64,000 nt of DNA from Tyto alba (GCF_018691265.1 NW_024881277.1:7615080-7679079); one strand, 5' to 3'. Counted from the stretch's first letter, positions 23,040 to 33,973 are shown. Notes: generated from the sequence alone by a model not told the origin. Program-made: numbers and translations.

Positions 23040-23900
23040 AGCAGGGCTCGGCCCGGGTGAGTGCCCCCCCCGGGGGCTCTCCCGGCCAGCCTCACGGAGC
23101 CTGCGCTGCTGGGAAATGGCTGCCGAGAAGAGGACGCAGCCACCAACGCCGTCCCCCTCGGGCGGCCAGCGCCAGCAGGAAGCTGCAGCCCGCGGAGAGC
23201 CCAGGCCCGAGCGGGACCCTGGCAGGAGCTGCGGCCCCTGGAGAGGAGCCCAGGCAGCAGCAGGTTCTCTGGCCGCAGCTGGGGCCTGCGGGGCCCAGGC
23301 GGGAGCAGGGAAACGGCCTGAGGAGGAAGGGGCGGCAGAGACGAGGCGCCCGCAGCCCCGTGCCCCGTCCCGCTGCGGCGCTCGCTCGAGGGGGAGAGGC
23401 GGCCGAGGAGCCGGGCAGGGAGGAGCGCGGCTGAGCCCGGGCACAGCGGCGCTGGGGAAGCGGCTGCCGGCGGGGTTTGTTCCCGCTCCCTTTCTGAGGG
23501 ACGGACAAACCGCCCCGAGCCCGGCCCGCTCAGGCCCCGCGCGCTGGGGAGGGGGCGCGGGGCGGCGCTGGGAGGAGGGGCCCGGGCTGCCCTGCCCGGC
23601 AACAGCCACGCCATTGGCCACGGCTGAGCCAATGGGCGGGGCCGGAGGCGGCCCGGCAGTCCCGGCCGGCCGGGGGCGGGGCCTGAGGAGCAGCGCGGGG
23701 GCGGGGCCGCCCTCCCCAGCCGCTCCCCGTGGGCCCCAGGGGAGCGCTGGGTCGGGCCGGGCCTGGCCAGAGCGGGCCGGGGCCGTTTGCCTTCGCCCGC
23801 CCTCGCTGGCTGCCGGGCGCAGCCGGGCCGGGCTCCTCCCGCTGTCCCCCAAATCGGGAATGAACCCCCTGAGCCCAGGGGAGCCCCCAGAGGCAGGCAT
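23040..23900. promoter_or_regulatory. CpG-island promoter, SD copy 1
   Basis: Very GC- and CpG-rich, with an inverted pair of CCAAT boxes ('ccattggccacggctgagccaatgg' spread over 23611-23636) immediately followed by GC boxes ('gggcggggcc' at about 23634 and 'ggggcggggcc' at about 23672 and 23699). The arrangement fits a TATA-less, possibly bidirectional promoter. Long open frames on both strands here are a by-product of the base composition. Which transcript it drives is not visible. Confidence 0.6.
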
Positions 23901-24048
23901 TCTCTGTGCCCCAGCGCGGGGGGGGGGGTCCCTGCGCCCCGCGGGCATGCCCCGGGACAGAAGCCCGGGCTCTGGGTGCCTGCAAGGCAGGAATAGTCCC
24001 GGCTTTTCCGAGAAGCCTCCACCTCTCCGCCGGTCTGCTACGTTTACC

Positions 24049-24637
24049 TGTGAGAAACAAGCTCACGTCTAGCAAAAACATGTTTTATTGGGGACAGAGT
24101 CAGCGGAGCAAAGAACACAGCGCTGGGGGCAATGGGGCACCCTCTGCCCCAACAGGGGATTATTTTCATAGAGCAACCAGGAGATATCATTAGTTGAGCG
24201 AAAACGGCGGGTTTTCACCTCTTCACACCTGCAGAGCTCCTTTTTCTTTGTTTCTCCGAGGCTGTCTCTCTCAGTACTTTTCCACTGCCCTCTGGCGGGG
24301 GGGGGGGGGGGGGGGGGGGTACGACACGAAGTCCAGGTCTCTCTCCATCAGGAGTTCTTCGCTTAACCCTTTTCTGCTGGCTTCCATTCCTCCCCAGCCC
24401 CCCCACCCAAGTTCCCCTTTACATGACACCTAACCACAGACCACTCCCCATCCTCTCACTTGCCCAACTCCCCACGATGCACGACCACATGCCTAATTTG
24501 TGACCAAAAAAGCCTTGCTTAACTGTTATAATTTTAGCAACACTAATTTTAATAACAGCTTTAGCCTGACTCAATAAAAGTAATTGTTTAATTAGTTTTA
24601 GCAAAAGCAGAATTCTTCTGTTATTTATCACAAACCA
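24049..24637 (-). mobile_element. Class-I ERV LTR (minus)
   Basis: Matches the plus-oriented LTR at 34486-35074 and the LTR at 48451-49024. It begins 'tgtgagaaacaagctc' and ends 'cacaaacca' on the plus strand. Beyond 24637 lies the purine tract (read on minus) and env remnant, so this is the 3' LTR of a minus-oriented element. It carries a 22-base poly-G at 24298-24319 that is much shorter in the other copies. Confidence 0.85.
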
Positions 24638-25084
24638 CCCGTTTTCTTTCTAGTACCATATTTTGCTTGAGCTTACTAACAATTAGTCTCATTCTTAATA
24701 TTACTTTGTGGGCACCAGCTGATGCAGCCATTTCAGGGTTTACCAGCATAACTGCTATTTGCATCCCCTCAATGATGTGAGATATTAGCCGTATAAAACA
24801 GGGTATTAAACATGGTAAAAACACAAGCCTGCAATAGCACAAAGGAAGAAAAATCCAACCTTTTTTCCACACTCTAATGTTGGACACAACAATAAAACAC
24901 TTGTTGCATGGATTTGCCGCTGTTCGAGCGAACCGTATCAGGATGATTAGCAGAGGTCCGGTATAACATATACTCCCACCTCTCATGCCTATGGGGTTGC
25001 AGCCCACAGCTGAGATAAAGGTCTTCTTGGTGGTGAGCACAGAGGTTAACCCAGTCTAGCCCTCCTCTGTTTAACAAATCCACG
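24638..25084 (-). pseudogene. env: Retroviral env transmembrane-subunit remnant
   Basis: On the minus strand this encodes the end of a class-I (gamma-like) Env transmembrane subunit: a hydrophobic anchor with several cysteines (LPCLIPCFIRLI) followed by a short cytoplasmic tail with GMQIA. It is homologous to 34070-34433 on the plus strand. It is cut at 25084 by the LTR of the ERVL-like element. The surface subunit is absent. Confidence 0.75.
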
Positions 25085-25684
25085 TGTCTTGGTTTGGGCC
25101 TGGTCAGCAGCCAACCCCCACAGCTGGTCACCCTCCCTTCCCCCTCCCCACCTGGGAATGGGGGAGGGGATTAGAGGGGTGAAGGGAGACTCGCAGGCTG
25201 AGATAAGAACAGTTTCATAACAGCAATAAAACGAGAACAATAACGATGATGGGGGGAAAACAAAAAGAAATATATAAACAGGCAATGTACAGCGTAATTG
25301 CTCACCACCCACTAACAAATCCCCAGCCCATTCCCGGCCAGCGACCCCGAGATACCAAGATCCCACAGTCGCAATCCTGGAAGCGAGAGATCTCCTTCCC
25401 AACCACCCCTCCTCTATATAGTGAGCATGACGTGCCATGATATGGAATATTTCACTGGCCAGTTACGGTCAGGTGCTGTGGCCGTGCTCCCTCCCTGCTC
25501 CCTGTGCCCTTGCGCACGGGCAGGACATGGAGAGTCGGAGAGTCCTTGAAGTCTCGGTAGCAGCTGAAAACATCAGTGTGCCATCAGCATTCTCCTCCTA
25601 CCAAACCCAAAGCTAAATCCAAAACACAGCACTCATCTAGTCCCTGAAAAGGAATATTAACTCTATTTCAGCCCAAAGCAAGAC
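25085..25684 (-). repeat. 3' LTR of the ERVL-like provirus
   Basis: Begins 'tgtcttggtttgggcctggtc' and ends 'agcaagaca' on the plus strand, with a TATA-like 'ctatatagtgagca' (25413-25426). It is more like the LTR at 62966-63455 than like its own 5' partner. Confidence 0.8.
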
Positions 25685-26192
25685 AGTATCCACCCCTTAT
25701 TCCATATCATTTACGTTATGCTCAAGTTCGCTATTACCCAATACAGTCTAATTGATCGTTATCCTTTCTCCTGGGTTTTAGGCATGTGCACACAGACAGC
25801 ATTCCCTCAGTCACTGGGCCATCACTGCAGAATGTATCATAAGTTCATTTGGTTCATAACTTTGCGTTCCATCTGTCATTATAGTCTTTTAAGGCAGGAA
25901 GGGTGATTCTTGGTCAGTAGGGAATAGGTGACCAGGTGACCTTGCAGGAGGAAGGCATGCAGTCCCTGTTACAGTTGGAGCTGGTGGCTGATGCATCTGA
26001 CACCATCTGTATTCATAGTCTATGGGAGTCACTGGGCATCATTTGCTGAAACCAATCCTGACTTTGAGTTCATGTGTTCCTTCATGAGTGTGATGCTGTT
26101 ATATAATGTGTGTCAATCATAGCGATGCATTGATAGGGCTGTTTGGTGATTGACCTAATACAGTTCAATTTATTGGCTATTTTCACCTAACA

Positions 26193-29100
26193 TTAAGACC
26201 CCTGAGGCACACATCGGACTTCCCCATTCTTCTGCATTACCCACCAAGTGCACCCAGGTCCTTGTGCAAAGGTAATTCCACGTATGGGCTTACCTTTACC
26301 TAAAGTGGGAATAACCCAGACAGTCTTTCCTAGCATGTTGTTAAGGTGCACTACTGGGACTTTATCCCCATCTACAGCACGCAGAAGGTTGGACTGGGCA
26401 GGGCCAGCCTGCTTGGTAGATCCTCTAGTATTGACTAACCACATGGCCTTTGCTAAATGTGTGTCCCAGTGTTTAAGAGTTCCACCTCCCATTGCTCTCA
26501 GCATGGTCTTTAGTAACCCATTGTACTGCTCGATTTTCCCAGAGGCTGGTGCGTGATAGGGAATGTGATATATCCACTCAATGCCATGTTCTTTTGCCCA
26601 GGTGTTTATGAGATTATTTTGAAAATGAGTGCCATTATCTGACTCAATTCTATCTGGGGTGCCATGCCGCCACAGGACTTGTTTTTCAAGTCCCAGAATA
26701 GTGTTCCAGGCAGTGGCATGGGGCACAGCATATGTTTCCAGCCATCCAGTAGTTGCTTCTACCATTGTGAGAACGTAATGTTTGCCATGTCGAGTTTGTG
26801 GGAGTGTAATGTAATCGATCTGCCAGGCCTCCCCGTATCTATACTTTAACCATCACCCTCCATACCAAAGAGGTTTCAACCTCTTAGCTTGCTTGATGGC
26901 AGCACAGGTCTCACATTCATGGATAACCTGTGATATAATGTCCATAGTTAAGTCCACTCCTCGGTCACGATCCCATCTATATGTTGCATCTCTTCCTTGA
27001 TGGCCTGAGGTATCATGGGCCCATCGAGCCATAAACTTTTTGCCCTTATGTTGCCAGTCCAGATCCACTTGAGCTACCTTAACTTTAGCAGCTTGGTCCA
27101 CTTCATGGCTGTTTCGATGTTCTTCGGTCGCTCGATTTTTGGGTACATGAGCATCTACATGACATACTCTCACAGACAAGTTCTCTACTCGAGCAGCAAT
27201 ATCTTGCCATAAGTTGGCAGCCCAGATGGGTTTGCCTCTACGCTGCCAACCACTCTGTTTCCACTGCTGCAGCCACCCCCACAGAGCATTTACAACCATC
27301 CATGAGTCAGTGTAGAGGTAAAGGACTGGCCATTTTTCTCGCTCGGTGATACTTAAGGCCAGCTGGATGGCTTTCACCTCTGCAAATTGACTGGATTCAC
27401 CTTCTCCTTCTGCAGCTTCTGTGACCCGTCATGTGGGGCTCCACACAGCAGCCTTCCACTTCCGATGTTTCCCTACAATGCGACAGGACCCATCGGTAAA
27501 TAAGGCATAGCGCTTCTCATTATCTGGTAGTTCATTATATGGCGGTGCCTCCTCAGCACGGGTCACCTCTTCCTCTGGTGACATTTCAAAATCTTTGTTT
27601 TCTGGCCAATTTGTGATTACTTCTAGTATTCCTGGGTGGCTGGGGTTTCCTATTCGAGCCCGCTGTGTGATGAGCACGACCCACTTACTCCACGTACCAT
27701 CAGTTGCATGATGTGTCGAGGGGACCTTCCCTTTGAACATCCAGCCCAGTACTGGCAGTCAGGGTGCCAAGAGGAGCTGTGCTCCTGTACCAATCACTTC
27801 TGAAGCAGCTCGGACCCCTTCGTATGCTGCCAGTATCTCTTTTTCAGTTGGAGTATAATGGGCTTCGGATCCTCTATATCCTCGACTTCAGAATCCCAGG
27901 GGTCAACCCCGGGTCTCCCCTGGTGCCCTCTGCCAAAGACTCCAGGTGGGGCCATTCTCCCCAGCTGCAGTGTAGAGCACGTTTTTAACATCATGTCCTG
28001 CCTGAACTGGCCCAAGGCTTACTGCATGAACAATTTCGTGTTTAATTTGGTCAAAGGCCTGCTGCTGCTCAGGGCCCCATAAAAAATAATTTTTCTTCCG
28101 GGTCACTTGATAAAGAGGGCTTACAATCTGACTGTAATTTGGAATATGCATTCTCCAGAAACCCACAACACCTAGAAAAGCTTGTGTTTCCTTTCTGCTA
28201 GTTGGTGGAGAAATCGCCGTTATTTTATTAATCACATCCATTGGAATCTGACAACGTCCATCTTGCCATTTGATTCCTAAAAACTGAATCTCCTGTGCAG
28301 GGCCCTTGACTTTACTCCATTTTATGGCGAAGCCAGCTCTCAAAAGAACTTTAACTATTTTCTCTCCCTTCTCAAAAACCTCTTCTGCTGTTTTCCCCCA
28401 TATAAGGATGTCATCAATGTATTGTAAATGTTCTGGAGCTTCACCCTGTTCCAGTGCAGTGTGGATCAGTCCATGGCAAATAGTGGGACTGTGTTTCCAC
28501 CCCTAGGACAGTCTGTTCTAGGTGTATTGGACACCCCTCCAGGTGAAAGCAAACTGTGGCCTGCACTCTGCTGCCAGAGGGATGGAGAAAAAGGCATTGG
28601 TGATATCAATTGTGGCGTACCACTTGGCTGCCTTTGACTCCAATTCATACTGAAGCTGCAGCATGTCTGGCACAGCAGCACTTAGCGGTGGTGTGACTGC
28701 ATTCAGGCCCCGATAGTCCACTGTCAGTCTCCACTCTCCATTAGACTTCCGCACTGGCCATATGGGTCTGTTAAAGGGTGAGCGAGTCTTGCTGATCACC
28801 CCTTGGCTCTCGAGTTGACGAACCAGTTGGTGGATGGGAACTACAGAGTCTCTGTTGGTGCGATATTGCCCTCGGTGCACAGTTGTGGTAGCGATCGGCA
28901 CCTGTTGCTCTTCAACCTTCAGCAGTCCCACAGCAGAAGGATCCTCTGAGAGCCCTGACAGAGTGGACAGCTGTTTGATTGCTTCTGTCTCCAAGGCAGC
29001 TATACCAAAAGCCCACCTGTACCCTTTTGGGTCCTTAAAATACCCTCTCCTGAGGTAATCTATACCAAGAATACAGGGAGCTTCCGGGCCAGTTACAACA

Positions 29101-29420
29101 GGGTGCTTTTGCCACTCATTTCCAGTTAGGCTCACCTCAGCCTCCAACACAGTCAGCTGTTGAGAACCTCCTGTCACTCCTGAGATACTGATAGACTCTG
29201 TTCCTTGGAAATTCGACGGCATCAGGGTGCACTGGGCACCAGTGTCCACCAGAGCCTTATGCTCCTGGGGATCCGACGTGCCAGGCCATCGAATCCACAG
29301 TCCAGTAAACACGATTGTCCCTCTCCCCCACCTGGCTGGAGGCAGGGCCTCTCTAATGCTGCTCATAGTATCCACTGTTGATGAAGGGGTTAGTGCGGTC
29401 TGTGCGAACCTCGGTCTCAT
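26193..29420 (-). pseudogene. pol: ERVL-like pro-pol (protease, RT, RNase H, integrase), broken
   Basis: Most segments lie in the same minus-strand frame. Protease: active-site DTGA near 29250. Reverse transcriptase: VDYRGLN and a YIDD catalytic box near 28405-28420. RNase H: FTDGS near 27515 and YTDSW near 27310. Integrase: an HxxxH...CxxC zinc finger near 26890-27010, first catalytic Asp near 26822, then SDNGTHF and a Glu in SGKIEQ, giving the D,D-35-E triad. In-frame stops are seen at 28518-28520, 28503-28505, about 27754, 27429 and 26853, plus a local frameshift around 27.8-28.0 kb. The reading frame ends at 26193 and no env follows. All catalytic motifs survive, so decay is moderate. Confidence 0.85.
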
Positions 29421-30710
29421 CCTGGTTACTCACTTCTTGTAAGTACGACTCGGAAGTTCTCCCCATAGGATCAGGAGCAAAGTCAATTCTTCTACGCTGT
29501 TTGGGTAACTGATTAGCTGAGACTGGAGCAGCACTTATCCTGGAAGAACCTTGATTTGTAGCCATTCTTCCTTCCAACTCTCCAACCCACTCTCTTAGAG
29601 CGTAGGTGGGTTTCCCGTCCCATTCCCTCATACCTTCTCCATGGTCACGCAGGTAATACCATAGGTTCCCCCGTGTTGTATACTGTCTCGCTTGAGTAGG
29701 GAGTCGTTTGCTCCTGATAGCCGAGACCTTAGTCTGTGGAGGTGGAGAGTAGGACATGTCCTCTTTGAGTTGTTGGACTTCTTGTGACAGTTTCTTCACA
29801 GCTGCGACAATGGAAGAAGAGAGACTTTCTTCGTAGTGCCGGAGTCGGCGAGCCAAGTCATCCATAGTTGGTCCCTCTTCGTCTCTCCAGTCAAATACTG
29901 CTAGTGCATTCGAATGTGATGATGGAGCACTCCGTATAAACTTCCGCCACATGGGCCGGGTGCATTGGACTTCATCTGGGTCTGTGGGTAGTCGCGCATC
30001 GTCTGGATCATAATAAACCATCTCCCACACAGCCAGTTCCCTTCCAGTTCCCTCAGGTATTGAATACCTCTCTCCATGGCAGTCCACTTACTTAGATGAC
30101 ACGTAAGATCTTCCTTGAAGGGATATCTGTCCCTCACGCCTGACAGTAGTCATCTCCGAAGGCTGAGCGCTTGTGTCTTTCTTCCAATAACCTTGTCAAT
30201 GCCTGCGTCCCTGGACAGGGATCCCAGTTGCCTGGCCTCTCTACCTTCTAATTCCACACTGTTGGCCCCGCTATCCCAGCATCGGAGCAGCCAGGTAAGG
30301 AGGTGTTCGCCTGGATGGCAACTGAAATCCTTTCTCATGTCTCGTAGTTCACTCAGGGATAGGGATCGGGTGATTACCACTGGCTCTGCCTCCTCCTCCT
30401 GTTCTTGTGACGGCCCTGGTTCATCATCATCTTTTACAATGCGAGGGGATTTTTTAGTGTATTTCTTCTTCTGTATGGGAGCAACTGATACTGTTGTGGA
30501 TTGATGCTCCAGCTCACCCGCAGTACTTATCGTAGGGGTCGGATTGGCTGCAGTGTCTGTCGCCTGAGTTGGAGTGGCTGCAGTGCCTGGTGGGGGTGTC
30601 GGAGTGGTTGCAGTGCCGGTTGTTTTGCTCGCAGATGCAGAGACGTCTTCCTTTTGAGGGTACTGCAGAGTGGTGAGCAGGTTCAGTAGGCATGGGCCAG
30701 GCTCCAGCAT
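29353..30710 (-). pseudogene. gag: ERVL-like gag, broken
   Basis: Acidic and proline/threonine-rich N-terminal part (TATTPTPPPGTAATP, then KKKYTKKSPR), followed by a helical capsid-like region (PGEHLLTWLLRCWDSG) and a basic C-terminus. An in-frame TGA lies at 30150-30152, and the frame changes near 30050. No CCHC zinc knuckle is visible, which is unusual for orthoretroviruses but known in spuma-like and some ERVL elements. It overlaps pro-pol by about 68 bases in another frame. Confidence 0.7.
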
Positions 30711-31399
30711 GTTGCAATGATCTGCATCTCTCTTGAGGTGTCAGGATGACAGCACACCTTTTCGAAATATTTTACTAATTTCTCAGGATCCCGCATTTGT
30801 TCAGGGGTGAAGTTCCAAAACATTGGAGGTCCCCACTGCCCTAGGTACTTGCCCATGCTACCCCACACCCCCAGCCACTCATAACTCTGTAACCCTGGGG
30901 TAGAGCTCTGGGTGGCATTCAGAAACAGTTGCTTAACCCAAAACAGAACCTGAACCACATTCAGGAACACTACAGCTTCCAGAAACAAGACAACAACGTT
31001 AATATGAGCATTCCATGGATATTCAGAGTTCTCAGCATTCTCAAGTATACTTGCAAGTAGCTTAGAGAAGGGGAAGATGGAAAAAGGTATCTCCCCCTTG
31101 GGTGGGCTTTCCGAGGAGAAAAGGTGGAGGGTATAGTTACTAACCCACTCCAGTAGGTGCCCCACAACTCCCATGACAGAAGATTTTATCATGCCATAAA
31201 TTAGAGTTACATAATACAGCAAGGCAAAAATCTTAACCCAATTCCCACAGGTAATAAGCAGCAGCATGGGGACTACATATGGTAAGTAATGTGATGTATA
31301 ACACAACTGCAGCAACAAAACCCACGATTTTAGGAGCCAAGCAAATGACATTGTAACAGGATGTGCAGTCATCATTATAACAAACTTGATAGTACCCAC
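30683..31399 (-). CDS. Hydrophobic 5' leader ORF of the ERVL-like provirus
   Basis: An open frame of 238 codons starts about 30 bases downstream of the primer binding site. Its N-terminal two thirds contain at least three long hydrophobic stretches (for example LLQLCYTSHYLPYVVPMLLL), and the C-terminal part is gag-like (MFWNFTPEQMRDPEKL). It runs into the gag frame by a one-base frame difference near 30700. I infer a membrane-spanning leader fused to gag in the ancestral element. It could alternatively be a separate accessory protein. Confidence 0.5.
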   Translation of the reverse strand: MGTIKFVIMMTAHPVTMSFAWLLKSWVLLLQLCYTSHYLPYVVPMLLLITCGNWVKIFALLYYVTLIYGMIKSSVMGVVGHLLEWVSNYTLHLFSSESPPKGEIPFSIFPFSKLLASILENAENSEYPWNAHINVVVLFLEAVVFLNVVQVLFWVKQLFLNATQSSTPGLQSYEWLGVWGSMGKYLGQWGPPMFWNFTPEQMRDPEKLVKYFEKVCCHPDTSREMQIIATCWSLAHAY

Positions 31400-31431
31400 A
31401 GATCAAATCTGTTATTATCTCAACCCTTCGA

Positions 31432-31449
31432 GCCCCACGTTGGGCGCCA
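31432..31449 (-). promoter_or_regulatory. Retroviral primer binding site, tRNA-Lys1,2 type
   Basis: The minus strand reads TGGCGCCCAACGTGGGGC, the 18-base complement of the 3' end of tRNA-Lys1,2 used for priming by Mason-Pfizer-type and spuma viruses. It lies 8 bases from the inner LTR edge at 31458. Confidence 0.85.
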
Positions 31450-31457
31450 AAAAGGAC

Positions 31458-31917
31458 TGTTGTGGTTTGAGCCTTCTCAGCAGCTAAACACCACGCAGCC
31501 GCTCACCCACCCTCCCCCCACTTGGGAATGGGGAGGGAATTGGAGGGGCAAAGGGAGAGTCACGGGTTGAGATAAAAACAGTTTAATAACAGTAACAGAA
31601 TAACACGCTGACAGCAATATCAGCAGGTGATGTACCATACAGCTGCTCCCAGCCAGCAATCCCAAACACAAAGCCACCACAGCCACACTCCCAGAAGTGG
31701 CAACCCCCCATAGCCGCTCCTGCCTTTATATAGTGAGCACAATGTCACATGACATGGACTATCAGCCAATCGGGGCCCAGCCCTCCAGCTGTGCTCCCCC
31801 CACCCCCGCACACAGGTGAGGGCACTGGGACCTGGGGAGCCCCTGGGGTCTCTGTGCTGCAGCACTCCTCCAGCTACTGAAACCAACAGGAACTCTAGTC
31901 CAGCCCCAACCAGGACA
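31458..31917 (-). repeat. 5' LTR of the ERVL-like provirus
   Basis: Plus-strand ends 'tgttgtggtttgag' and 'aaccaggaca'. A TATA-like 'tttatatagtgagca' lies at about 31725-31739 and an inverted CCAAT box nearby ('cagccaatcgg' at 31764). Confidence 0.8.
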
Positions 31918-31989
31918 ATCAGATAGATCTCACGTTAATAACAAATAAAAATATTAATCCCTATTTCTATATGGGGAGGGTGTTCAGGA

Positions 31990-32537
31990 ACCAGAACATG
32001 ACTGTTTGGATTTTATTAATTATCAAACAAAAATAAGAGAACAAGTGTTAGATGAACCTTTGCCCTATGGGGAAAAACTATTTATTGATGGGTCCTCTCA
32101 ATGCCTAGAAGGGAAAAGAATATCAGGTTATGCAGTTATCTATGGGCAGAAAATGGTAGTGTTAGAAAAAGGGAAAATAGCTGCTGGGTGGTCAGCGCAG
32201 GTCTGTGAACTCTATGCCCTGAAACAGGCGTGGACATATTTGAAACATAAGGAAGGGACAGTGTACACAGACTCAAAGTATGCATTTGGAGTAGTCCACA
32301 AATTTGGGGAAGTGTGGGCTTGTGAATGTAAAAGGGAAGGAGCTAGTACACGAGCAGGTGGTTAGAGAAGTTTTAAAAGTCCTGAATCTCCCCTCAGAAA
32401 TTGCAATTGTGCATGTGAGAGGGCATCAGAGGGGAGCATCGATGGAAATAAGGGGGAATAACTTAGCAGATCAAGCAGACAGAGAAACAGCTACAGAGTC
32501 ATCAGCAGTAGTAACGCCAGGGGATTATGAGAATTAA
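31990..32537 (+). pseudogene. pol: Class-I ERV RNase H, frameshifted
   Basis: RNase H fold residues are in order: FIDGSS (first Asp), a Glu in CELYALK, YTDSKYAFG (Asp) and a C-terminal VRGHQRG...NNLADQAD. A frame change near 32330 splits the domain: the first part ends at 32365 and the second is open from 32304 to 32537. Confidence 0.8.
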
Positions 32538-32639
32538 GTCGGGAATTTCACAGAACAAGAGGAGAAGGATATACTTAAAATAGGGGCTGAAAAATATCCA
32601 GAAGGAAAATGGACTTTACCAGTCCATGGAAAGCAGATT

Positions 32640-33557
32640 TTAAACAAAACATTATCACGAGAACTTCTGTCATTAATGCATCAGTAAACACACTGGGGAA
32701 TGCAAGCGCTTTGTGATTTTTTCTTACAGAATATGGGTATATAGGAATAAACACGGCAGCTAAACAACTAGCTGCTGATTTGTCAAAAAGTGAACAAAAA
32801 GGTAATGAGAGGAAAGGTGGCTGGGAGATGGGAGCTAGCCATACGGCCTTTTCAGAGCCTCCAGGTAGACTTCACAGAGCTACCTCAAATACAAAGGTGG
32901 AAGTACCTGTTGGTATTAGTGGCTCACTTACCTCATTGGGTGGAAGCAATCCCCACACCAAGAGCAATGGCAAGCGTGGGATCCAAGGTGTTATTGGAAA
33001 ACATTATCCCCAGCTCTGGATTAATAGAAAGAATAGACTCAGACAGAGGAACACATTTCACTTCAAAAATCTTACAACAACTATCTGAAGCTTTAGGGAT
33101 CGAATGGGCGTGGCACACCCTGTGGCACCCTCAAAGTTCTGGAAGAGGAGAAAGAATGAATCAAATTTCAAAACAAACCTCGACTAAGTTAATGATCGAG
33201 ACTCGGACGCCTTGGATTAAATGCCTGCCGTTGGCCTTATTAAGGATCCGTACTCAGCCACGAGCGGACCTGGGAATTTCTCCCTATGAAATGATGTTTG
33301 GATTACCATGTATGAGTAATAACAGGGATATTGTCAGCACAGAAGTAGAAAATCAGTATGTAAGTGTGAAACGATCAATCCTTAACTCCCGAGTGGGAAG
33401 GTCCATTTCAGGTGCTGCTGACCACCGAGACAGCGATCCGAACAAAAGAAAAGGGGTGGGACTCCTGCCTCCCGAGGAAAAGGACCGGTGGAAAAGCCTC
33501 GGGAGTGGACTGTGGTACCATCAAGTGATAACTACGAGTCTACCTCAAAAGGACTAA
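32640..33557 (+). pseudogene. pol: Class-I ERV integrase, partly open
   Basis: The frame from 32790 to 33557 carries the catalytic core: Asp in QVDFTELP, Asp in DSDRGTHFT and Glu in GRGERMNQ, the D,D-35-E triad. The zinc-binding segment upstream (32670-32760) is interrupted by stops. The C-terminal DNA-binding part appears shifted or lost after about 33340. Confidence 0.8.
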
Positions 33558-33973
33558 ATAAATTTGTCGGGAGGGGACTGGGTTCGGGCGTGACACTGAA
33601 AATTTACTTACTCGCTGTATGGGGAACCACAAAAAGATATCAGGGAAAAAGCTGTTTGGTAATAGACTATGAGCGTTTTGGGTTAGATCGGGCATTGCTA
33701 GAAAATCAACCTATTAGGGTAATACCACGTCTCGAGTGCATACACGAATTTCGTGAAGCGTGGGTTTTGTGTGAGTGTGAAACGTGTAACCGCAGGTGGT
33801 ATTGTATATGGAGAAAATTGTGTTATAACTGTAACAGGGACTGTGAGTATAGGGAAGGGGCACGAACTGTAACCTTGATTTGTGGGAAAAGGAGGTTAGT
33901 CCCCGAAATTTGGGATGTCCCTGAGAGTCGGTGGAAGGACACTGACAGAAAGAGCCAAAAAACGTTTGCTTAG
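33488..33973 (+). CDS. Cysteine-rich ORF between integrase and env remnant, unknown
   Basis: Open for 161 codons and overlapping the integrase end by about 70 bases in another frame. The C-terminal half has a dense cysteine cluster (CECETC...YCIW...CYNCNRDCEY), which could chelate zinc or form disulphides. No signal peptide or membrane segment is evident. Its position is where env surface subunit or an accessory gene would start, but it does not read like an Env surface protein I know. It may be a fragment of one, an accessory gene, or a captured exon. Confidence 0.4.
   Translation: MEKPREWTVVPSSDNYESTSKGLNKFVGRGLGSGVTLKIYLLAVWGTTKRYQGKSCLVIDYERFGLDRALLENQPIRVIPRLECIHEFREAWVLCECETCNRRWYCIWRKLCYNCNRDCEYREGARTVTLICGKRRLVPEIWDVPESRWKDTDRKSQKTFA

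Larger units (their letters stand above)
21791..24640. repeat. Segmental duplication SD, copy 1
   Basis: Near-identical to 46194-49027 in the same orientation; most 60-base lines differ by zero or one base. It contains, in order, a CR1 3' end, a splice-bounded exon-like segment, a CpG island and an LTR. The left edge is the shared run 'tttaccccttcactgg'; the right edge is the outer end of the LTR. Confidence 0.95.
25085..31917 (-). mobile_element. ERVL-like provirus, degraded, no env
   Basis: Order on the minus strand: 5' LTR (31917-31458), primer binding site (31449-31432), hydrophobic leader/gag (31399-29353), protease-RT-RNase H-integrase (29420-26193), a non-coding stretch, a purine-rich tract next to 25685 ('aggggtgg'), and the 3' LTR (25684-25085). 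There is no env. Coding frames are interrupted by several stops and frameshifts, so it is inactive. The two LTRs differ in length (about 460 and 600 bp) and are visibly diverged, and no target-site duplication flanks the element. Confidence 0.85.

Noticed and set aside
22735..24072. A 445-codon plus-strand ORF and a 367-codon minus-strand ORF over the CpG island (and their counterparts at 47247-48474)
   Set aside because: Both strands are open over the same GC-rich sequence because stop codons are rare there; low-complexity Gly/Ala/Pro/Arg composition and no domain. Conservation between copies only reflects recent duplication.
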